This document shows, in pieces, positions 23,480 through 27,582 of a stretch of DNA of 27,582 bases. The notes beneath the pieces are model-generated. The model had not been told where the DNA came from, did no database searches, and saw only the letters and a list, made by a program, of their open reading frames with translations. Both the position numbers and the translations under genes were made by a program. The DNA is from CAXTTV01 sp964247295 (GTDB lineage Bacteria > Chloroflexota > Ktedonobacteria > Ktedonobacterales > Ktedonobacteraceae), in contig CAXTTV010000048.1 in assembly GCA_964247295.1 (NCBI GenBank), forward strand, positions 1 through 27,582, given 5' to 3'. Within the stretch, counting starts at the first letter, position 1, and each line of letters begins with the position of its first letter.

Positions 23480-23614
23480 ATGAAACGTACCTGGCAACCC
23501 AAGCGCATTCCGCGCAAACGTGAACACGGTTTTATGAAGCGCATGTCGACCCGCAACGGTCGACGTGTCCTCAAAGCTCGCCGCGCCAAGGGGCGGTGGA
23601 AGCTTACCGTTTAA
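23480..23614 (+). CDS. rpmH: Ribosomal protein bL34
   Basis: This 44-residue, very basic protein has the full L34 pattern: MKRTWQPKRIPRKREHGF, then RMSTRNGRRVLKARRAKGR. It is a structural protein of the 50S subunit. It is too short for a length-filtered gene list but unmistakable. AAGGG lies 4 nt before the ATG, with GGAGG a little further upstream. It leads the conserved set rpmH-rnpA-yidD-yidC-khpB. In many bacteria dnaA precedes rpmH, but here the FHA gene and a candidate RNA do. Confidence 0.97.
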   Translation: MKRTWQPKRIPRKREHGFMKRMSTRNGRRVLKARRAKGRWKLTV

Positions 23615-23634
23615 TAGTATACTTTAACGCTATC

Positions 23635-24030
23635 GTGGCTCTTTCACATTCGCTACGCCTGCGAAAAAGTAGTGATTTCCAGCGAGTTAGGCAGCAAGGA
23701 CGTAGCACTACGTCTCGGCTGCTTATACTTGCTTGGATACCGAATAATCTTAGTGGCGCACGTATTGGTTTTGTAGTTAGCAAGCGCATCTCAAAACGGG
23801 CTGTTGATCGCAATTATCTTAAACGTCTCCTTTCGGAGGTTGTGCGTTCTGCTCTGCCAGAACTATCCCCTGGCTATGATATCGTCGTCACAGTACGATA
23901 TCAGGCGGTACAAGATAAGCGTGTGGTAGCTGACCTGGCTTCTCTGCAACGGGACCTCCTGTCGCTGCTTCGCCGGGCTCACCTGCTCCACTCCTTACCT
24001 ACCGCACCGCCCGCGCCGCCTCTACATTAG
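23635..24030 (+). CDS. rnpA: Ribonuclease P protein component
   Basis: RnpA binds the RNase P RNA and helps it remove 5' leaders from pre-tRNAs. The protein is about 131 residues with LRLRKSSDFQRVRQQGRS at the start, GARIGFVVSKRISKRAVDRN and the basic RNA-binding helix DRNYLKRLLSEVVR. The usual RNR is RNY here. The start is uncertain: GTG 23635 gives a family-like N-terminus but has no good ribosome binding site, and GTG 23596 would overlap the end of rpmH by 19 nt. Translational coupling to rpmH is likely either way. A short Pro-rich tail (PTAPPAPPLH) ends the protein. Confidence 0.9.
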   Translation: MALSHSLRLRKSSDFQRVRQQGRSTTSRLLILAWIPNNLSGARIGFVVSKRISKRAVDRNYLKRLLSEVVRSALPELSPGYDIVVTVRYQAVQDKRVVADLASLQRDLLSLLRRAHLLHSLPTAPPAPPLH

Positions 24031-24097
24031 AATAAGCTTATTCCAGACAGCTCATCTATTCATCAAGATTGCTGACTGCGCAAAAGGACCGATACTG

Positions 24098-24331
24098 ATG
24101 CGATATGTTTTTCTGTTTCTTATTCGAGTTTATCAGCGCACATTGTCGGTAATTATGCCGCCATCGTGTCGCTTTACTCCCTCATGCTCCCATTACGGTT
24201 ATGAGGCGATTAAACGCTTTGGCTCTATTCGTGGAGGGTGGTTGACCATCAAACGCATTGGGCGATGTCACCCCTTCTATCAAGGTAATCTCTATGACCC
24301 GGTTCCAGAGGCCTGGCCGACCCGATCGTAG
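24098..24331 (+). CDS. yidD: Membrane protein insertion efficiency factor YidD
   Basis: This 77-residue protein has the family signature PPSCRFTPSCSHYGYEAI with its conserved cysteines, followed by GGWLTIKRIGRCHPFYQGNLYDPVP. YidD is a small membrane-associated protein that helps YidC insert proteins into the membrane. The N-terminal RYVFLFLIRVYQRTLS is amphipathic, as in relatives. It sits between rnpA and yidC, its usual place; yidC starts 17 nt after its stop. Confidence 0.95.
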   Translation: MRYVFLFLIRVYQRTLSVIMPPSCRFTPSCSHYGYEAIKRFGSIRGGWLTIKRIGRCHPFYQGNLYDPVPEAWPTRS

Positions 24332-24348
24332 AAGATAGGAGAGATCTC

Positions 24349-25387
24349 GTGGGGCAGTTTTTCGCGCCATTAGGTGGCTTGTTTAACCTGATTTTCACCT
24401 TCCCCATTTTTAACCTTTTGATGTTTCTGTATCACCTCATCGGTGATTTCGGCCTGTCGATTATTGTTCTGACATTAGTTATTCGCTTGCTTCTCTTCCC
24501 TGTGACGTTGAAGCAATTGCAATCAACGAAGGCGATGCAGGCCCTNNNNNNNNNNNNNNNNNNNNNNNNNNNNNNNNNNNNNNNNNNNNNNNNNNNNNNN
24601 NNNNNNNNNNNNNNNNNNNNNNNNNNNNNNNNNNNNNNNNNNNNNGGCGATGCAGGCCCTGTACAAGGAATACAATGTTAATCCTGTGGCCGGTTGTCTG
24701 CCTGCGATCATTCAGTTGCCAGTCTTGTACGGCTTGTTCATCGCACTCAGTTCGGTGCTCCGGGACGCCAAAACGGTGGGAGCGATTAATCAGAACCTCT
24801 ATCCATTTGTAAAGCATTTCACGACCTTCCCAGATCTGCACCTGCGCTGGTTCTCAGCCTTGAATGAAAGCTGGTTCATCCTGCTCAGCCAGCCTGATCC
24901 CACTCACCTTCTGCCGATCCTGGCTGGTATCGCGACCTTTATCCAGATGCGGATGTCACAGGCGAAGAATGCACAGACCAGTGGTGCTAAAGATGCGATG
25001 ACGCAGCAGATGCAGATGATGCAATACTTTATGCCGCTAATGATCGTGTTTTTCGCCTGGAACTATCCTGCTGGCCTGGCTCTCTACTGGGCCACCTCAA
25101 CCGTCTTTAGCATTGTCCAGCAGTACTTTATCACCGGCTGGGGCTCACTCTTTACGACTCCAACCTTTGGTGGTGGTAGTGGCAATGTGGTACCCGCGAC
25201 AGCCGGGGCGGGTGGCCGGGTCCGCTCCAGTCGAGTTGCGGTAAACACACCAAAGATGGTTGACGCTGAGGTAGCCACCGTTGATGATAGCGATAGCGAC
25301 GAAAATCTGCGCCGTCGCGCCGGGAGCGCTTCCGCTCGTAGACGAAACACAAGCTCTAATAACAAAAAGAAGAGAGCACGAGGCTAA
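24349..25387 (+). CDS. yidC: Membrane protein insertase YidC/Oxa1 family, interrupted by a 100-N gap
   Basis: The insertase places proteins into the cytoplasmic membrane alone or with SecYEG. The visible parts are the first membrane segments (FGLSIIVLTLVIRLLLFPVT), the start of the cytoplasmic hairpin (LKQLQSTKAMQAL), then after the gap MQALYKEYNVNPVAGCLPA. The later membrane segments follow, and then a basic tail (ARRRNTSSNNKKKRARG) that suits ribosome binding. It is the short Gram-positive-like form without a large periplasmic domain. GTG 24349 has AGGAG 7 nt upstream. The frame shifts by the N run; in homologues about 20 residues separate the two AMQAL-like segments, so the real missing length is probably near 60 nt and must be a multiple of 3. 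A strong hairpin terminator follows. Confidence 0.92.
24546..24645. other. Assembly gap (100 N) inside yidC
   Basis: GGCGATGCAGGCCCT occurs on both sides (24531-24545 and 24646-24660). The duplicated 15-mer probably broke the assembly. One hundred is a conventional unknown-size filler. Confidence 0.92.
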
Positions 25388-25396
25388 ACAAGGGTG

Positions 25397-25461
25397 CAGG
25401 CTGGTGAGCCAATTCGCTAACAATCCGGGTTGCGCGGCTCACCAGCCTGTTTCTTTATTTT
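25397..25461 (+). terminator. Strong hairpin terminator or attenuator between yidC and khpB
   Basis: CAGGCTGGTGAGCC (25397-25410) pairs perfectly with GGCTCACCAGCCTG (25436-25449), followed by TTTCTTTATTTT. The 14-bp stem is strong, but the 25-nt loop is long. It would reduce read-through into khpB. Confidence 0.7.
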
Positions 25462-25495
25462 AGAATCACAGTCATTTATGGAGGCAAGATAAGAA

Positions 25496-26500
25496 GTGGA
25501 AAGCATTGAGGCTAGTGGTAAAAGTATTGAAGAAGCGGTTCAGCAGGCTCTGGTGCAACTTGGTCGTCGCCGCGACGAAGTGGAGATCGCCGTTCTTCAA
25601 GAGCCTTCCCGTGGAACTTTCGGCCTGGGAAGCAAAGACGCACGCGTCCGTGTGACGGTCCGTCCCAGCGTCGGTGCCTTTATTACACCTGAGATGGCTG
25701 ATGCGATCCTCGGGCACGCCGATTTTCCCGAAGATGAGGAAACCGATATCGATGACTCCGTTGAGGAAGTAGAAGAAGAGGAGGAGGAGGAGGTCTTTGG
25801 CGAGACTCCTGAAGAGGTTTATGATGAGGAAGATGACGAGGATTTCGAGGAGGAGGATGTAGACGACGAGGATGAAGATGACGAGGAGCTGGAAGAATAC
25901 GACGAACTGGAAGAGGATGAGGAAGAGGAGAAGGCTCCTTTTTTGATTCCCGCTGCTCTGGTTCCTGATGCTGTCGCTAATTCTGTCCGTCCCGAGCCAT
26001 CCGCTGATTTCGATGAGGAAGAGGAGGCCCCGGCCTCACGCGAGAATATTGAGATTACGGTTGATATCCTGCAACATATTCTGCGCTATATGAATATCCA
26101 CGCTTCGGTTCAGGTGCGCTCGACCGATCCCCTGACGTTGAATATCGCTGGCATTCATGAGCATCTGGGTCTGCTGATTGGCCGCCGGGGTGAGACGCTT
26201 TCGGCTCTTCAATTACTGGTCAATCTGGTTGTTCGCCACAGAATCAAACGCCGTATGCGCGTAATTGTTGACGCGGAAAATTATCGCGAGCGTCGCGAGG
26301 AGAACCTACGCTCTCTGGCCCAGCGGGTGGCTCAGCAGGTGCGTAGCTATCGCCGTTCGATCGCTCTGGAGGCAATGCCACCTCACGAACGAAGGATCGT
26401 CCATATCGCTCTGGCCGATAGCGCCGATATCAGTACCGAGAGCATCGGTGAGGGCGATACCCGCCGTGTGGTAGTCTCCTTAAAACGTCCGGGACGCTAA
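25496..26500 (+). CDS. khpB: RNA-binding protein KhpB (Jag/EloR)
   Basis: The 334 residues begin with a Jag-N domain (SIEEAVQQALVQLG, SRGTFGLGSKDARVRV). A very acidic low-complexity linker of about 70 residues (about 76-148) follows. Next are a KH domain with HLGLLIGRRGETLSALQLL and an R3H domain ending PPHERRIVHIAL, which has the R-x3-H core. KhpB pairs with KhpA to bind RNA and influences cell elongation and division in Gram-positive bacteria. GTG 25496 is preceded by GGAGG 11 nt upstream. Its place after yidC is conserved. The acidic linker is longer than in most Firmicute proteins and could keep the RNA-binding half flexible or repel nonspecific RNA. Confidence 0.95.
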   Translation: MESIEASGKSIEEAVQQALVQLGRRRDEVEIAVLQEPSRGTFGLGSKDARVRVTVRPSVGAFITPEMADAILGHADFPEDEETDIDDSVEEVEEEEEEEVFGETPEEVYDEEDDEDFEEEDVDDEDEDDEELEEYDELEEDEEEEKAPFLIPAALVPDAVANSVRPEPSADFDEEEEAPASRENIEITVDILQHILRYMNIHASVQVRSTDPLTLNIAGIHEHLGLLIGRRGETLSALQLLVNLVVRHRIKRRMRVIVDAENYRERREENLRSLAQRVAQQVRSYRRSIALEAMPPHERRIVHIALADSADISTESIGEGDTRRVVVSLKRPGR

Positions 26501-26509
26501 CTTTTCTTC

Positions 26510-26538
26510 AGGCATGTGCCTTATCTGGGTATATGCCT
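26510..26538. promoter_or_regulatory. Hairpin overlapping the first possible start of the PfkB gene
   Basis: AGGCAT (26510-26515) and ATGCCT (26533-26538) are inverted, and the first arm contains AGGCA-TG-TGCCT. The right arm includes ATG 26533, so that start would be hidden in RNA structure. This favours ATG 26566 as the true start. Confidence 0.25.
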
Positions 26539-27468
26539 GCTTCCTTTAGAAAGTCCTCTGGTGCTATGACGATCCATTTTCCGCCCGATCCAACAACTTT
26601 ACATCCAACGATGCTGAGTCTCGGCCACATTACAAACGATCTATTGACGGATGGCTCAGATCGTCCCGGCGGGACTGCTACCTTCGCGGCGGATACAGCC
26701 CTGGCCCTGAACGAGATCCCGGCGGTGATATCCAGCGCGACTCGCACCTCCCTGCTGCGCTTCACTGCCTCTCGACCAGCAATCGGACTGGTTGCTGAAG
26801 AGTCCCCGACCACCACCACTTTTATTAACCGTTATACCGATGGCTTTCGAGTTCAGTATCTAAACGCCCATGCCCAAACGCTACGCTTCAGGGATATTCC
26901 CCAATCCTGGCTGACCACTCCAATTGTCTTGTTTGGGCCGGTGGCACAGGAGATCCCTCTGGATCTGATCCTGCGCTTCCCTCGCCGACAGGGTCAGTTG
27001 CTGGCCGCAACCCCACAGGGCTGGCTCCGGCGCTGGGATACCGTTGGCCGTGTCTGGCCCACTCCCTGGCAGGAGGCGGACCAGATTCTCCCCCATCTGG
27101 ATGCCCTGATCCTTAGCCATGATGATCTGCTACCTTTCGTGGATGAAGACCGTGCAGAAGTAAACAAGCTCCTGCTCGAATGGAGCATGCGAGTCCCTCT
27201 CCTGGTCGTGACCGATGGCCGTCAGGGAGCAACCCTTTTCCAACATGGACGGGTGGAACATTTCGCGGCCTATCCCGCCCACGAGGCTGATCCCACGGGC
27301 GCGGGAGATGTGTTCGCCACCGCGTTCCTGATAGAGCTCGCGCGCCACCATGATCCCCGTACAGCCGTCAACTTCGCCAACTGCGTAGCTGCCTGCTCCA
27401 TCGAGGCCGAGGGCAGTAGCGGACTTCCCACACTGGCCCAGGTACAACAACGTATCCGCCCTCTTTAA
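26533..27468 (+). CDS. PfkB-family carbohydrate kinase
   Basis: The protein has up to 311 residues of the ribokinase/PfkB fold. The N-terminal part has MLSLGHITNDLL and the substrate-side glycines RPGGTATFAA. The C-terminal signature ADPTGAGDVFATAFL contains the catalytic Asp and the anion hole GAGD, followed by NFANCVAACSIE. The family phosphorylates sugars, nucleosides or similar alcohols with ATP; the substrate cannot be told from sequence. The overall sequence is closer to uncharacterised actinobacterial and Chloroflexi members than to ribokinase itself. The start is unsure: ATG 26533 lacks a ribosome binding site, while ATG 26566 or 26609 would give a more usual N-terminus. It follows khpB by 32 nt and may share its transcript. 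Confidence 0.85.
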   Translation: MPASFRKSSGAMTIHFPPDPTTLHPTMLSLGHITNDLLTDGSDRPGGTATFAADTALALNEIPAVISSATRTSLLRFTASRPAIGLVAEESPTTTTFINRYTDGFRVQYLNAHAQTLRFRDIPQSWLTTPIVLFGPVAQEIPLDLILRFPRRQGQLLAATPQGWLRRWDTVGRVWPTPWQEADQILPHLDALILSHDDLLPFVDEDRAEVNKLLLEWSMRVPLLVVTDGRQGATLFQHGRVEHFAAYPAHEADPTGAGDVFATAFLIELARHHDPRTAVNFANCVAACSIEAEGSSGLPTLAQVQQRIRPL

Positions 27469-27582
27469 GCTTTTGCTCACTATCTTCCTTTTTGTTTTAT
27501 TTCATCCCAACGGCTCATGTGATATCCGTACGCCTTGATGTCTTTATCATATATACCTGTCACTACTATGGCACCTGTAGGG

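Noticed and set aside
23360..23480. Replication origin next to rpmH
   Set aside because: No dnaA gene and no cluster of DnaA boxes; only one weak TCTCCACA-like match on the minus strand.
1..27582. CRISPR arrays and tRNA genes
   Set aside because: No regularly spaced direct repeats and no T-loop/acceptor combinations were seen on either strand by eye.

Overview
The window looks like part of a draft scaffold from a Chloroflexota bacterium, most likely class Ktedonobacteria. This is an inference from gene content: several large Ser/Thr kinases and PP2C phosphatases carrying zinc ribbons and proline-rich linkers, a DUF2079 membrane protein, a stand-alone Clp N-domain protein, and rpmH-rnpA-yidD-yidC-khpB next to a PfkB kinase. 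Two runs of N (22148-22157 and 24546-24645) are assembly gaps, and both fall inside genes.

Layout. 1-3157 (minus): the 3'-truncated gene for a large defence protein in which a TIR domain is joined in frame to a Mrr-like nuclease and an N6-adenine methyltransferase of the type ISP kind. 3158-3863: intergenic, with a dispersed GTAGGA...TCCTAC repeat. 3864-6592 (plus): Rieske ferredoxin, YdjM-family membrane hydrolase and DUF2079 protein. 6577-6880: two more repeat copies, one of which supplies the DUF2079 stop codon. 7001-10912 (plus): YggT protein, membrane Ser/Thr kinase with an outer sensor domain, another repeat copy, and ribose-phosphate pyrophosphokinase. 10977-12274 (minus): Clp N-domain protein and an orphan NarL-type response regulator. 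12912-13535 (plus): a secreted lectin-like gene broken by a stop at codon 4. 13536-14197: palindromic elements. 14198-15619: Der GTPase. 15966-23175 (plus): a five-gene phosphosignalling cluster (PP2C, kinase-TPR, zinc ribbon-PP2C, VWA, zinc ribbon-FHA). 23176-23401: a structured non-coding stretch ending in an intrinsic terminator. 23412-26500: rpmH promoter and rpmH-rnpA-yidD-yidC-khpB. 26533-27468: PfkB-family kinase.

How the genes may work together. The five-gene cluster pairs a writer (kinase), two erasers (PP2C), a phosphothreonine reader (FHA) and a MIDAS-type VWA protein, with small zinc ribbons recurring in three of the five. Its composition recalls the TerY-P triad (VWA, PP2C, kinase) but is larger. 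The rpmH-to-khpB block serves translation, RNase P and membrane protein insertion. The TIR-nuclease-methyltransferase protein is the clearest candidate for an unusual system. It has an internal, well-placed ribosome binding site at the domain junction and an AT-rich, apparently swapped recognition segment.
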